A stretch of 64,000 nt of DNA from NCBI RefSeq assembly GCF_004358325.1, contig NZ_CP037940.1, positions 1,550,001-1,614,000 of the forward strand, read 5' to 3'. A program made the position numbers and the translations under genes. A model generated the notes under the pieces. That model did no database searches, had not been told where the DNA came from, and worked only from the letters and a program-made list of their open reading frames with translations. Positions 36,788-45,559 of the stretch are shown piece after piece (position 1 is the first letter of the stretch; each line of letters starts with the position of its first letter). Source of the stretch: Periweissella cryptocerci. Lineage in GTDB: Bacteria; Bacillota; Bacilli; Lactobacillales; Lactobacillaceae.

Positions 36788-37639
36788 ATGCAACTTGTAG
36801 CAAAGAAAAAACCAAGTCGCAAGTTAATGCTGACTGCCACCATGATTGCAGCTTTAACATTGTTCTTGGCCGCATGTAGTAACAAACCCATCACGGAACA
36901 CTCAACAGGTCTTTGGGATGGCGGAATTATCTTAAACTTCTCGCGCGCCTTAATTTGGTTATCAAATATTTGGGGTGGTGCACCTAAGTATGGTCTTGGG
37001 ATTATTGCCTTTACCATTATTATTCGGGTTATTATTTTGCCATTGATGATTTACCAATCAAAATCAATGCGTAAAACACAAGAATTGCAACCACAATTGA
37101 AGGCGTTGCAAGCTAAGTACCCTGGTAAAGACAATGAATCACGCCAAGCCATGCAACGTGAACAACAAAAATTGTATGCTGAAGCAGGGGTTAACCCTGT
37201 GGCTGGATGTTTGCCACTCTTGGTCCAAATGCCCGTACTGATTGCGTTGTATCAAGCAATCTGGCGTACTCAAGAATTGAAAACTGGGACTTTCTTAGGT
37301 ATTCAATTGGGTTCAAACCACAGTTACTTCATCTTGCCAATTTTGGCAGCGTTGTTTACTTTCATCAGTTCATGGTTGGCCATGGCTGGGGCACCTGAAC
37401 AAAATGGGATGACTAAGTCAATGACTTACGTAATGCCCATTATTATCTTCATTACAGCCGTTTCAGTGCCATCTGCCTTGTCATTGTACTGGGTAGTTTC
37501 AAATGCGTTCCAAGCGGTGCAAACTTGGTTTATTCAAAACCCATTCAAGATCCGTGCTGAACGGGAAGAAAAGAAGGCCGCTGAACGAGCTCGCCGTCGT
37601 AAGATTGAAAAAGCGAAGCGTAATGCTGGTAAGCGTTAG
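36788..37639 (+). CDS. yidC: Membrane protein insertase YidC/OxaA
   Basis: Encodes 283 aa. The lipoprotein signal ends LFLAACSN, with Cys about residue 31, then a short extracellular part and five membrane helices. The first has the conserved Arg in IIRVIILPLMIYQSKSM; GCLPLLVQMPVLIALY and SLYWVVSNAFQ follow. The basic tail (RARRRKIEKAKRNAGKR) can contact ribosomes. Usually jag/khpB follows directly; here it is 10.6 kb away. Confidence 0.97.
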   Translation: MQLVAKKKPSRKLMLTATMIAALTLFLAACSNKPITEHSTGLWDGGIILNFSRALIWLSNIWGGAPKYGLGIIAFTIIIRVIILPLMIYQSKSMRKTQELQPQLKALQAKYPGKDNESRQAMQREQQKLYAEAGVNPVAGCLPLLVQMPVLIALYQAIWRTQELKTGTFLGIQLGSNHSYFILPILAALFTFISSWLAMAGAPEQNGMTKSMTYVMPIIIFITAVSVPSALSLYWVVSNAFQAVQTWFIQNPFKIRAEREEKKAAERARRRKIEKAKRNAGKR

Positions 37640-37661
37640 CAATAAATTTTAAATAATGAGA

Positions 37662-37706
37662 AGCGCTGAATTGTCTGTGATAAGCAGATGGTTCAGCGTT
37701 TTTTCG
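37662..37706 (+). terminator. Terminator of yidC
   Basis: GCGCTGAA pairs with TTCAGCGT, with an inner TCTG/CAGA, followed by six T. Confidence 0.8.
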
Positions 37707-37787
37707 TGTAATTAGATAACGAAAATCGAACGTCGAAAGATAAGTTATTTTGAAAAATAAAGAAGTAGTTATACGGATTCGAAATAA

Positions 37788-37991
37788 AAGCAGTTAGAGC
37801 AGATACCAACTGGAAAAATCATTTCTATATCAGCCGCACCAACTGCAAAAGGAAATACCTTTAAGGTGATAAATGTCACGAAAATTAAAGCTGAACAGAT
37901 TCGATATTTACGGTATGGCCTTGAGGGAAAGCTAACAATAATTACTGGTAATAAAACCTTTTTTGACTACTGTAGATGCAGAAAATCTTAA
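37788..37991 (+). pseudogene. Remnant of a secreted or wall-domain gene
   Basis: An open stretch without a start codon or ribosome site encodes KQLEQIPTGKIISISAAPTA and then a beta-strand-like run (FKVINVTKIKAEQIRYLR, KLTIITGNKTFF). It faintly resembles small C-terminal wall-binding repeats of LAB surface proteins. The surrounding 37.7-38.1 kb is AT-rich and otherwise empty. Low confidence. Confidence 0.25.
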
Positions 37992-38045
37992 CTTTTGTTA
38001 TCGATAATTAGAATGCATTAAGCAATTATTAAAATAAAGTAACTA

Positions 38046-38074
38046 TTGAACGTTTTATATTAAAAATCTATAAT
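38046..38074 (+). promoter_or_regulatory. Strong promoter upstream of double-glycine peptide 1
   Basis: TTGAAC (38046-38051), 17 bp, TATAAT (38069-38074). Confidence 0.75.
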
Positions 38075-38138
38075 AAAGATGTTCGACAGTTAAATATTTC
38101 AATCGGCGTATCTGTTTATAAATGAAAAGAGGTATAGC

Positions 38139-38264
38139 ATGAGGGAATTTAAAGTATTGTTTGGCAATGAACTTTTTATCATCGCAGGTGGACAACGGAC
38201 GACAATTGCTGGTACAACGTTAGGGGTTGATTTAACGACAACTCTTCATAGTATTGGTGATTAA
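38139..38264 (+). CDS. Double-glycine-leader peptide 1 (41 aa)
   Basis: MREFKVLFGNELFIIAGG has the form of a class II bacteriocin or pheromone leader ending in Gly-Gly at 17-18. It is followed by a 23-residue product beginning QRTTIAGTTLGV. AAGAGG lies 7-8 nt before the ATG and a consensus promoter 65 bp upstream. The mature part has no cysteine. No C39 peptidase ABC transporter is in this window to cleave it. It is the first of a short series with the 71-aa membrane protein. Confidence 0.6.
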   Translation: MREFKVLFGNELFIIAGGQRTTIAGTTLGVDLTTTLHSIGD

Positions 38265-38301
38265 AATTGTAGTGTTAACCGAAAGCTAGTGAGGTATTCA
38301 C

Positions 38302-38517
38302 ATGGCAAATTTTCTAGCACTCGATCCAGTATCGCAAGTATTGATTGTATTGCTCGTGTTATCAATCATTGGAACTGCATGGGTTAGTTATCGAACTAGT
38401 GATTTTAAGCGAGAAAATCATACGAATTACAGTTCGTTTACGACACGAACCAAAGACAGGAGTAATCAACAAGCAGATACTTCCCAAGAGATTTGGGAGG
38501 CACATAATGATGATTAA
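38302..38517 (+). CDS. Small single-helix membrane protein, paralogue A (71 aa)
   Basis: One N-terminal helix (QVLIVLLVLSIIGTAWVSY) and a polar tail with RENHTNYSSF and IWEAH. The same plan and length occur at 41269-41484: WV after the helix, E..xNY in the tail and EAH near the end. Paralogue B lies 3 nt upstream of a rhomboid protease gene; here an inactive rhomboid remnant lies about 500 bp away. The function is unknown. Confidence 0.6.
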   Translation: MANFLALDPVSQVLIVLLVLSIIGTAWVSYRTSDFKRENHTNYSSFTTRTKDRSNQQADTSQEIWEAHNDD

Positions 38518-38649
38518 ATTATTATGTGCACGATATTTTAGTACAGAATCTCAGTGAGTATAGTCGCTGAAAGCATAACAGATATTAGACCAAGAATTTG
38601 CGGATAATTAAAAAGGGAGCTGGGACAAAACCCTAGCTCGTTATAAATA

Positions 38650-38697
38650 AATAGGACTAAAGATTTCGTTTTTTGAAATCTTTAGTCCTATTTTTTA
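38650..38697 (+). terminator. Terminator with 18-bp stem
   Basis: AATAGGACTAAAGATTTC pairs with GAAATCTTTAGTCCTATT around a 7-nt loop, then T run. It is preceded by a short GGGAGCTGGGAC leader seen at many LAB terminators. Confidence 0.88.
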
Positions 38698-38730
38698 TGT
38701 ATATACTGTGTACTCATGAAAAGTCCTCAC

Positions 38731-39013
38731 ATAGTGGGCAATTCCTTCATGTTCATTGCCATCAAGGCGATTCCGATTTCACGTTTCAGTCGATTCCCTC
38801 TGACCGAGAAGCGAGTGAACCAAAAATAAGCTTTCAATCTGCTGAAAACTCAGTTCTAATTTTTGCTTTATGATAGTTAAATGCCGGATTCACTGTAATT
38901 TTTCTCGTATATCCTTTAGGTGTTAACGCATTCGTAATATTTTCTAAATTTTCCGTCTGATTTTCAGCTTCATAAACTTTAAGATCACGAACGAATCCGT
39001 ATTTATAGTTCAT
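38731..39013 (-). pseudogene. Remnant of an IS1182-like transposase C-terminus
   Basis: Reading from 39013: MNYKYGFVRDLKVYEAENQT, later RKITVNPAFNYHKAKIRTEF. After a frameshift and stop comes FTRFSVRGNRLKREIGIALM. This order (YGF..KVYEAE, then RKI..NP, then RFSVRG...GIALMAMN) fits the end of IS1182-family DDE transposases. No ends or target duplication are visible. It shows past IS activity in this region. Confidence 0.55.
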
Positions 39014-39017
39014 TTAC

Positions 39018-39218
39018 TTAGACGTTGAAAATCACCAGGGCTAAAGGTAGTAAGAGCAAGAGGTTTGCAATAGTTCTAAGAAAAATATTGTTATTTTTAG
39101 AGTATGGCGGTGCTCCAATAACGAGTAAAACTAAAATTGAAGATACCATGCCGCCCAGGTGAGCATAGTTATCTACGTTAGTGGCACCAGCTAATGGCGA
39201 AGTATGAATAAGTATCAA
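39018..39218 (-). pseudogene. C-terminal fragment of a rhomboid protease
   Basis: A 66-residue frame with NVDNYAHLGGMVSSILVLLV, the histidine helix of rhomboid proteases, followed by one more membrane helix. The serine half is missing; the frame begins at a GTG/ATT-like region without ribosome site. It abuts the transposase remnant, which probably truncated it. Confidence 0.5.
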
Positions 39219-39246
39219 TGCATAAACGAATTAGTGTAAAACATTT

Positions 39247-39390
39247 AGAGAAATTAATCATGAAGGGCTTGATTACAAGTCCATAATCGATATTTTAGCA
39301 GGAGAAAAAGAATGGTTTGGCACAGAATTAATTCATTCCCTTCAAGAAACTACAGGACGCAAAAAAGAAAATAAAAATGTGTTAGACTAA
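39247..39390 (+). pseudogene. Orphan C-terminal gene fragment
   Basis: Open for 47 codons without a start: REINHEGLDYKSIIDILAGE, then EWFGTELIHSLQETTGRKK. It reads like the end of a real protein but is not recognised. It lies between the rhomboid fragment and gnd. Confidence 0.25.
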
Positions 39391-39499
39391 TCATGAGATC
39401 GATGAATTGAAACCGCTGTCATAAAATGAGTGACAATTCATAGAATCACAACAATTTACTGTTACTATTGGGGTTAACTTTTAGAAATGGGGTAATAGA

Positions 39500-40927
39500 A
39501 TGACAGAATTAGCAAACATTGGTGTAGTCGGCATGGCCGTTATGGGTAAGAACTTGGCATTAAATATCGAAAGTCGCGGGTATACTGTGGCAATCTTTAA
39601 CCGTTCAGCTTCTAAGGTTGAGCAAGTGATGAAAGATCACGCGGAAAAGAAATTGGTACCAAGTTACTCTCCTGAAGAATTTGTAAATTCTTTGGAAAAA
39701 CCACGTCGGATCATTATGATGGTTAAAGCTGGTGCGGGTACGGACGAAACAATTCAAACACTCTTACCATTCTTGGATAAGGGGGATGTGTTGATTGATG
39801 GTGGGAACACTTTCTTTGAAGACACAATGCGTCGTAACGCAGAACTTGATAACTCTGGTATTAACTTTATCGGAATGGGAGTTTCTGGTGGTGAATTGGG
39901 TGCCTTACATGGTCCTTCAATGATGCCTGGTGGTCAAAAGGAAGCGTATGACTTAGTCGCCCCAATCCTTGACCAAATCTCAGCTAAGGCTGATGAAGAC
40001 GGCGAACCATGTGTGACTTACATTGGACCTAATGGAGCTGGTCACTATGTAAAGATGGTCCACAATGGGATTGAATACGGTGATATGCAATTAATCGCGG
40101 AATCATATGATGTGATGCGCGAAATGCTTGGCATGTCAGTGGAAGAAATCGCTGCGGTCTTTGCTGAATGGAGCAAGGGCGAATTAAAGAGCTACTTAAT
40201 CGATATTACGGCTGAAATTTTGACGCGTAAGGATGATGAAGGCTCTGATGATCCAATCGTCGACAAGATTTTGGATGCTGCGGGTAACAAGGGAACGGGT
40301 AAGTGGTCATCACAAAATGCCCTCGAACTTGGTGTCCCACAATCATTGATTACTGAATCAGTGTACGCGCGTTACATTTCTGCTTTGAAGGATGAACGGG
40401 TTGCTGCAAGCAAGGTCTTACCTAAGCCAGCTGGTGGTAAGGTTGAACTTGATAAGGAAGTCGTCATTGAAATGATTCGCAAAGCCTTGTACTTCTCAAA
40501 GATTATGAGCTATGCGCAAGGATTTGAACAAATGCGCGTTGCTTCAGAACACTACGATTGGGACTTGAACTTTGGTGATTTGGCAAAAATCTGGCGTAAT
40601 GGTTGTATCATCCGTGCCACTTTCTTGCAAAACATCACAGAAGCTTACAACAAGGACGCTAAGTTACAAAACTTGTTACTTGATGACTACTTCTTGAACA
40701 TTACCAAGGAATATCAAGAATCAGTTCGTGACTTAGTTGGCTTGGCTGTTAAGGCCGGTGTACCAGTACCTGGTTTGTCAGCAGCGATTGCGTACTTCGA
40801 CTCATACCGTTCAGCAGTATTGCCTGCTAACTTGATTCAAGCGCAACGTGACTACTTTGGTGCCCACACTTACAAGCGGGTCGATAAGGAAGGCACATTC
40901 CACTACACTTGGTATGACGAAGCTTAA
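39500..40927 (+). CDS. gnd: 6-phosphogluconate dehydrogenase, decarboxylating
   Basis: Encodes 475 aa. The Rossmann motif is [16 protein letters not shown]. The substrate region includes [28 protein letters not shown] and the family signature [13 protein letters not shown], and the protein ends [18 protein letters not shown]. It makes ribulose-5-phosphate, CO2 and a reduced cofactor. In heterofermentative LAB it is the central sugar route feeding phosphoketolase. Codon use is that of a highly expressed gene, unlike the AT-rich peptide loci on both sides. Confidence 0.98.
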   Translation: MTELANIGVVGMAVMGKNLALNIESRGYTVAIFNRSASKVEQVMKDHAEKKLVPSYSPEEFVNSLEKPRRIIMMVKAGAGTDETIQTLLPFLDKGDVLIDGGNTFFEDTMRRNAELDNSGINFIGMGVSGGELGALHGPSMMPGGQKEAYDLVAPILDQISAKADEDGEPCVTYIGPNGAGHYVKMVHNGIEYGDMQLIAESYDVMREMLGMSVEEIAAVFAEWSKGELKSYLIDITAEILTRKDDEGSDDPIVDKILDAAGNKGTGKWSSQNALELGVPQSLITESVYARYISALKDERVAASKVLPKPAGGKVELDKEVVIEMIRKALYFSKIMSYAQGFEQMRVASEHYDWDLNFGDLAKIWRNGCIIRATFLQNITEAYNKDAKLQNLLLDDYFLNITKEYQESVRDLVGLAVKAGVPVPGLSAAIAYFDSYRSAVLPANLIQAQRDYFGAHTYKRVDKEGTFHYTWYDEA

Positions 40928-41017
40928 TTTTAAAAGAAGTGAGTGAGAAGGTAGAAAGTTTGCGCGAATAGCTTTTGATTTCGCGCGCTTTAAACGGCAA
41001 CCTTTTAGCACATAGTA

Positions 41018-41062
41018 ATAGCCCTGATTCTATCTGTATGGATGGAATCAGGGCTATTTATT
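41018..41062 (+). terminator. Terminator of gnd
   Basis: AATAGCCCTGATTC pairs with GAATCAGGGCTATT, followed by a T-rich tail. The rest of the 340-bp gap to 41269 is AT-rich, with TATGAT at about 41215 as a possible -10 for the next genes. Confidence 0.85.
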
Positions 41063-41268
41063 TTGGATATATTTTTGTTTCAAAGGGTTTCACGAAGATT
41101 GTCTTCAGATAAAGCCGAAAGATTAGTTATAGATTAATGCCTTCCTTTAATTAATTTAATTGTCTAATAACATATTTTTATGGACAAAATGTATTTTATT
41201 AGATGATTTTCGAGTATGATACAAGCATGATAAAAATAAAAAAATGATTAGAAAGCGAGGTGTAAGCG

Positions 41269-41484
41269 ATGAGAATTTTTGGGATTACATTCGAACAAGT
41301 ACTGGCCGTAATCGGTTTGATTAGTATGATAGGCCTTATGGGTTGGGTTGCTTCAAAAAATAGTGAATACGAAAAGGAAACCCGAGAAAATTATGGGGCC
41401 TCCGCTTATCGTGGTACGGAAGTACAAACTCAAAAAGATCAAGAAATAAGACGCATTTCAGAGGCACATCAAGAAAACAGGTGA
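41269..41484 (+). CDS. Small single-helix membrane protein, paralogue B (71 aa)
   Basis: One helix (VLAVIGLISMIGLMGWV) with several glycines, then a charged tail: SEYEKETRENYGAS and ISEAHQENR. It is the paralogue of 38302-38517. GCGAGG precedes the ATG. Its stop is 3 nt before the rhomboid start, so the two are made together. A helix with glycines and a polar flank is what rhomboid substrates look like, so it could be a substrate or a cofactor of that protease; this is inference. Confidence 0.65.
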   Translation: MRIFGITFEQVLAVIGLISMIGLMGWVASKNSEYEKETRENYGASAYRGTEVQTQKDQEIRRISEAHQENR

Positions 41485-41487
41485 AAT

Positions 41488-42231
41488 ATGGGTATATTAA
41501 AAAAATATAAAATACGAGTTTCGGAAAACAAAAAAATTCGCGCAATAAACTGCAAGACATTACCTTGGTTCACCATTTTGCTAAGTGTTTCGTTGTTAAT
41601 AATTTATTATTTTCAAACGTTGACACAGAATATATATAATCAATTTGCGCTAGATCCTCTGATGGTTGAATATCATGGTGAATATTACCGAATATTAACT
41701 TCAGTATTTCTTCATGGTAGCTGGGATCACGTTATCGGAAACGTTGTTCTTATTTTATTAACTAGTTGGCGGTTAGAAAAGTTAATTGGTCATACTAGAA
41801 TAATGATAGTGTACCTAGTTGCGTCAATTTCAGGATCAATACTGTCAATGGTAGTTAATCCAAATCTAACTTATCTAGGGGCATCAATTGGGGTAGCAGG
41901 CTTATTTGGAATTACATTAGTACTTAGATATTACTTCATTAAAAATAACGTGGTAAAAGCGTTTATTACTGGTTGGCAAGTAGTGAATTCAGTTTTTTGG
42001 TTACTGATAATTGGATTAATAATATATGATTTAGGACTGGAACCGAGTGGAACCTTAATGATTAATAATGTTGGGCATATTGGCGGGTTAATTGGTGGTA
42101 CATGTTCATTACTAGTAATAAATGTGAGTAAAAAAGTTGGTAACTTTAACAAATATTTACGGGTGTCTGCGGGAGCAGTATTAATATTGGGCAGTATATG
42201 GTGTGCTTTTAGAATTTATTTCACAATGTGA
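41488..42231 (+). CDS. Rhomboid-family intramembrane serine protease
   Basis: Encodes 247 aa with six or seven membrane helices. Family motifs are intact: HGSWDHVIGN (His76, His81, Asn85), the serine motif GASIGVAG with Ser133, and the histidine motif VGHIGGLIGG with His197. Catalysis should be by the Ser133-His197 dyad within the membrane. It is coupled to the 71-aa protein upstream and followed by double-glycine peptide genes. It is AT-rich, unlike gnd. The chromosomal housekeeping rhomboid of LAB lies elsewhere in most genomes, so this is probably an extra copy. Confidence 0.88.
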   Translation: MGILKKYKIRVSENKKIRAINCKTLPWFTILLSVSLLIIYYFQTLTQNIYNQFALDPLMVEYHGEYYRILTSVFLHGSWDHVIGNVVLILLTSWRLEKLIGHTRIMIVYLVASISGSILSMVVNPNLTYLGASIGVAGLFGITLVLRYYFIKNNVVKAFITGWQVVNSVFWLLIIGLIIYDLGLEPSGTLMINNVGHIGGLIGGTCSLLVINVSKKVGNFNKYLRVSAGAVLILGSIWCAFRIYFTM

Positions 42232-42277
42232 AGTGATTTTTTTTACGGGTGATGGACATTTAAAAAGGGGGGTTTTT

Positions 42278-42322
42278 ATGTTTGAATTAAACTCAAATTT
42301 TGATTTGCAACTGTGTGATTAA
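42278..42322 (+). CDS. Possible 14-aa leader-like peptide
   Basis: MFELNSNFDLQLCD with a very strong ribosome site (AAAGGGGGG, 5 nt). The sequence resembles the start of class II leaders (FELN...FDLQ) but stops before a Gly-Gly. It may be a truncated bacteriocin gene or a tiny signalling peptide. Confidence 0.3.
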   Translation: MFELNSNFDLQLCD

Positions 42323-42367
42323 AGTTCCAAATCATTTTGTTTAAATTATGTTTTTATTATATTGAAC

Positions 42368-42396
42368 TTGTTGTTTGTGTCCGATTAATGTATGAT
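42368..42396 (+). promoter_or_regulatory. Promoter of the peptide 2/CPBP pair
   Basis: TTGTTG (42368-42373), 17 bp, TATGAT (42391-42396), 100 bp before the peptide start. Confidence 0.55.
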
Positions 42397-42495
42397 TCTA
42401 ATCGAAAACGAACGTAGATAATATCCGCTATGTCAAATTGTCTGATGTACAGTTAGCAGTTACTAGCAGTTATTAATGGAGGAGAAATAAATATA

Positions 42496-42639
42496 ATGTT
42501 AGAACAATTTAAGGCTCTCAGTGATGATGGATTACTATCTGTCGTAGGTGGTGATACACTTCACGAAGTAGAAGAGTTATTAAATGGATTTGTGGATGGC
42601 GTAACTGATAAAAAGCGTCATTACAAAAAGAATGATTAA
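42496..42639 (+). CDS. Double-glycine-leader peptide 2 (47 aa)
   Basis: The leader MLEQFKALSDDGLLSVVGG is a textbook double-glycine type (LS....L..V.GG). The 28-residue product is DTLHEVEELLNGFVDGVTDKK plus a basic end RHYKKND; it can form an amphipathic helix. GGAGGAG lies 11 nt upstream. The stop is 2 nt before a CPBP protease gene, the usual place for a bacteriocin immunity protein. It is probably a class II bacteriocin or its inducer. Confidence 0.75.
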   Translation: MLEQFKALSDDGLLSVVGGDTLHEVEELLNGFVDGVTDKKRHYKKND

Positions 42640-42641
42640 AA

Positions 42642-43322
42642 ATGCTTGATGTATGTGGTGTTATTAAAAATATGATTATACATGTACCAATTCTTATTTT
42701 ATTGTGTATAGTCATACAATTATCTGTTTTACCTACGTTATTTGAATTACATTGGGGAATATTGACTCGCTACGTAATTTTGGGAATAGTTAGTTTTTGT
42801 CTTATCGCTGTGTTATGGATTATATTAAGTAAAATAGATAATTCAGCTAATACATTATTAGTAATTTATGGGACTAAAAATTTGGGTATTGCGATTGTTA
42901 TCGCTGTAGTCATAAACCATGGTATGGCTATGTTTTATTCAAGCGATAACAAATATCGTGGGTTAAGCGGAGCATTCTCCCGCTTGTCAGGGCAAGTTGG
43001 GTCTACACAAATTTCCAAAATCGTATTATCAATATTAGTTGTATGCGTGATTGCACCAATAATAGAGGAGTTACTGTTTCGTGGAGTAGTAATTAGCTAC
43101 CTGCTTAGTGTTGGTGTACCAAATGTAATTATCTATTTATTATCAGCTGTAATTTTTTGTGTAGCTCATGGAGTGGGTGATAAACAAGCTTTTGTTTCTA
43201 ATTTTTTATTTGGAATTATAGCGTGTTATCTTCGAGTACATGATAAAAGTCTAGGAGAGTCCATGGTGTTACATGGGGTAGCTAATTCAGTATCAATGTT
43301 AATTATGAACGTTTTTTTTTAA
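42642..43322 (+). CDS. CPBP-family (Abi) intramembrane metalloprotease, likely immunity protein
   Basis: Encodes 226 aa with six to eight membrane helices. CPBP motifs are complete: EELLFRG (Glu142, Glu143, Arg147), FCVAHG (His176) and VLHGVANS (His211). In LAB, CPBP proteins next to double-glycine peptides (PlnI and SkkI types) give bacteriocin self-immunity. It starts 2 nt after the peptide stop, so the pair is an operon. Confidence 0.85.
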   Translation: MLDVCGVIKNMIIHVPILILLCIVIQLSVLPTLFELHWGILTRYVILGIVSFCLIAVLWIILSKIDNSANTLLVIYGTKNLGIAIVIAVVINHGMAMFYSSDNKYRGLSGAFSRLSGQVGSTQISKIVLSILVVCVIAPIIEELLFRGVVISYLLSVGVPNVIIYLLSAVIFCVAHGVGDKQAFVSNFLFGIIACYLRVHDKSLGESMVLHGVANSVSMLIMNVFF

Positions 43323-43382
43323 GATAAGACGAGGGTAAATTTGACCCTGAATTACATAATTAGTAAATTAAAAATAAAAAAA

Positions 43383-43450
43383 GGGGCTGGGGCAAAATTT
43401 GTCCAGCCAGCAAAATAGGCCTGATTTCGTGTAGAATCAGGACTATTAAT
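43383..43450. terminator. Two stacked hairpins between the convergent CPBP and TM-protein genes
   Basis: GGCTGG/CCAGCC at about 43386-43407, then ATAGGCCTGATT/AATCAGGACTAT at about 43416-43447. They sit where two genes converge. The T runs are short, so strength is uncertain. Confidence 0.5.
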
Positions 43451-43474
43451 GTGCATCAAAAGGTTTCCAGTTTG

Positions 43475-44266
43475 CTATTTGGTTGTTTGCAAATATTCTT
43501 GGTAGGCGGGATTATCGCTTGCTTCATCACTTGGATATAAGAATGAAATTGATCCCCACTTGTTAGGAAACATGTAGAGAACGTTGCCACTCTCATCGCT
43601 TGGTCCATTGAAGTCGTCTAATACTTTGCCTAAAATGATTTCGGTATTTACTTTAACTACGCGACTACTTGGTTTCTTGTTAGACGCTGAATTAACTTGA
43701 AGTGTCTTAGTCGGTATTTTCTTAACTTTCACACTATACGTTGTATCAGGCGTTCTAAGTTGCCCATCTGTTTCATTTTTTAATAAAATAGTTAGCATGA
43801 TTACGCCGCTATTGTCGGCATGAAGGTTAAATACTTCCGGTAAATCACCACTTAGATGCTTGTCTTTGAAGGTCCACGCAACGTTACTAGGAACATCAAC
43901 GACATATGGATATTCAGTAGCGGTACTTGAACTTGTGACTGAACTTGAAGATGCCACATCGCTTGAAGTAGTTGAGATAGCACTGCTATTATTGTCCTTT
44001 GGTTTGTCATTACCAATGAGCCATAAAGCCGCAACGACCACAACGACTATGACAATTGCTGCGACAATAACACCTATCAAGGTTCCTCTAAGTTGTTGTC
44101 GCTTAGCGCGATTACGCATGTTCTGTAGTTTTATTTCGCGGTTGTATTCCCAATCATGAAATTTGTTAACGGCAGTAACACTATCATCTGGATACATCAT
44201 TCGATATTCACGAAGTTTACGGTCTTTTTCCGCTTGTGTGATGCTATATTGGTCACGTTTGGCCAT
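43475..44266 (-). CDS. Single-pass membrane protein with Ser-rich linker, unknown function
   Basis: Encodes 263 aa. About 60 charged cytoplasmic residues are followed by one strong helix (TLIGVIVAAIVIVVVVVAAL). A Ser/Thr linker (residues about 92-118) leads to an extracellular domain of about 140 residues that is beta-rich (VIMLTILLKNETDGQ) with no cysteine. The layout resembles LAB DUF4352-like or sensor-type proteins, but I recognise no family. It is convergent with the CPBP gene. Confidence 0.7.
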   Translation of the reverse strand: MAKRDQYSITQAEKDRKLREYRMMYPDDSVTAVNKFHDWEYNREIKLQNMRNRAKRQQLRGTLIGVIVAAIVIVVVVVAALWLIGNDKPKDNNSSAISTTSSDVASSSSVTSSSTATEYPYVVDVPSNVAWTFKDKHLSGDLPEVFNLHADNSGVIMLTILLKNETDGQLRTPDTTYSVKVKKIPTKTLQVNSASNKKPSSRVVKVNTEIILGKVLDDFNGPSDESGNVLYMFPNKWGSISFLYPSDEASDNPAYQEYLQTTK

Positions 44267-44645
44267 TTAATTTACCTCATTTGTTAGTTCAACATAATAA
44301 TCATTTTTGCTAATTTCTTTGAGCTGTAGAAATTTGTGTATGTTCCACCTTCACTCATTGGAATAATTTATTGATTTTCTTCACAATCCGTACTCCTTAA
44401 TTTTGAATGTATCACTCACAACTAATTATAGCCCCTGTAAACATTTTGGTGGTATTAAAGGACTCGTAATCGGTTAGCGTGAGTTTATTAATAATTGGTT
44501 GTCATACTCAGCTTGCAGCCAATTGTAAATTTGTTACACACAATGTAAGCGGTGACAATATTATACTTGCGTAACTAAAACGGTAGCAGTAAAATGATTG
44601 TTAAGATAATCACAATTAAATTAATCGAAAAGGAAGTATTAGGTG
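44267..44645. promoter_or_regulatory. Divergent intergenic region with butA promoter
   Basis: TTGCGT (44567-44572), 17 bp, TAAAAT (44590-44595) is the likely butA promoter, 50 bp before the start. TTACACACAATGTAA at about 44534 is a small palindrome that could be an operator. Nothing else stands out in the remaining 250 bp. Confidence 0.5.
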
Positions 44646-45416
44646 ATGACAGAAGTAGCATTTGTAACTGGGGCAGGTCAAGGAATTGGTGAAGCAATCG
44701 CAAAGCGGCTAGCAAAAGATGGTTTTAAGATTGCGGCAGTTGGTCGGACCGTTGCAAAGGTTCAACGAGTAGCTGACGAAATTAACCAGGCCGGTGGTGA
44801 AGCAATTGCGGTGGCTGCCGATGTGCAAAACCGTGATGAAGTATATGCAGCCATTGATGAAACAGTTGCGAAGTTGGGTGATATTAATGTTGTCGTTAAT
44901 AATGCGGGTGTTGCACCTACGACACCAATCTTGGACATCAAGCAAGATGATTTGGACTACACATGGAAAATCAATGTTGGTGGAACTGTGTGGGGTACGC
45001 AAGCTGCAGCTAAGAAAATGATTGAACTTGGTCATGGCGGTAAAATCATCAACGCTACTTCACAAGCAGGGGTTGTTGGTAATCCTAACTTGACGGCGTA
45101 TGGTTCAACTAAATTTGCCGTCCGTGGTATCACGCAAACGACTGCCCGTGAATTGGCAGAATACGGTATTACAGTTAACGCATTTGCACCCGGAATTGTG
45201 CGGACACCAATGATGAATGACATTGCCCAACAAGTTGCTGATAATGCGGGTAAAGATTTTGAATGGGGAATGAACTCATTTGCCAAGGATATTACGTTGC
45301 AAAAATTGTCAGAACCAGAAGATGTTGCGAATGGGGTGGCCTTCTTAGCCGGTAGCGATTCTGATTACATGACTGGTCAAACATTAGTGGTTGATGGTGG
45401 AATGGTATTCCACTAG
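44646..45416 (+). CDS. butA: Diacetyl/acetoin reductase, (S)-acetoin-forming SDR
   Basis: Encodes 256 aa. NAD-binding TGAGQGIG is at the start, then VNNAG. Active-site residues are the Ser in NATSQAG and Tyr/Lys in AYGSTKFAVRG. The end MTGQTLVVDGGMVFH is typical of acetoin reductases. It reduces diacetyl to acetoin and acetoin to 2,3-butanediol, a redox outlet in heterofermenters. The ATG at 44646 is preferred to GTG 44643 because AAGGAAG is 9 nt upstream. Confidence 0.9.
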   Translation: MTEVAFVTGAGQGIGEAIAKRLAKDGFKIAAVGRTVAKVQRVADEINQAGGEAIAVAADVQNRDEVYAAIDETVAKLGDINVVVNNAGVAPTTPILDIKQDDLDYTWKINVGGTVWGTQAAAKKMIELGHGGKIINATSQAGVVGNPNLTAYGSTKFAVRGITQTTARELAEYGITVNAFAPGIVRTPMMNDIAQQVADNAGKDFEWGMNSFAKDITLQKLSEPEDVANGVAFLAGSDSDYMTGQTLVVDGGMVFH

Positions 45417-45444
45417 GCCCGATATTTTATTAAGTTAATTATTA

Positions 45445-45476
45445 AAGGGCGTGAGATTTTGTCTCAGCCCTTTTTT
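45445..45476 (+). terminator. Terminator of butA
   Basis: GGGCGTGAGA/TCTCAGCCC stem followed by six T. Confidence 0.85.
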
Positions 45477-45559
45477 CTATGCCGACAAGCTTCTTATGAG
45501 TTTGGCGGCGGACATTCTGCTAAAATTAAAGTAAATATACTGAAAAAGAGGGCAAAATT

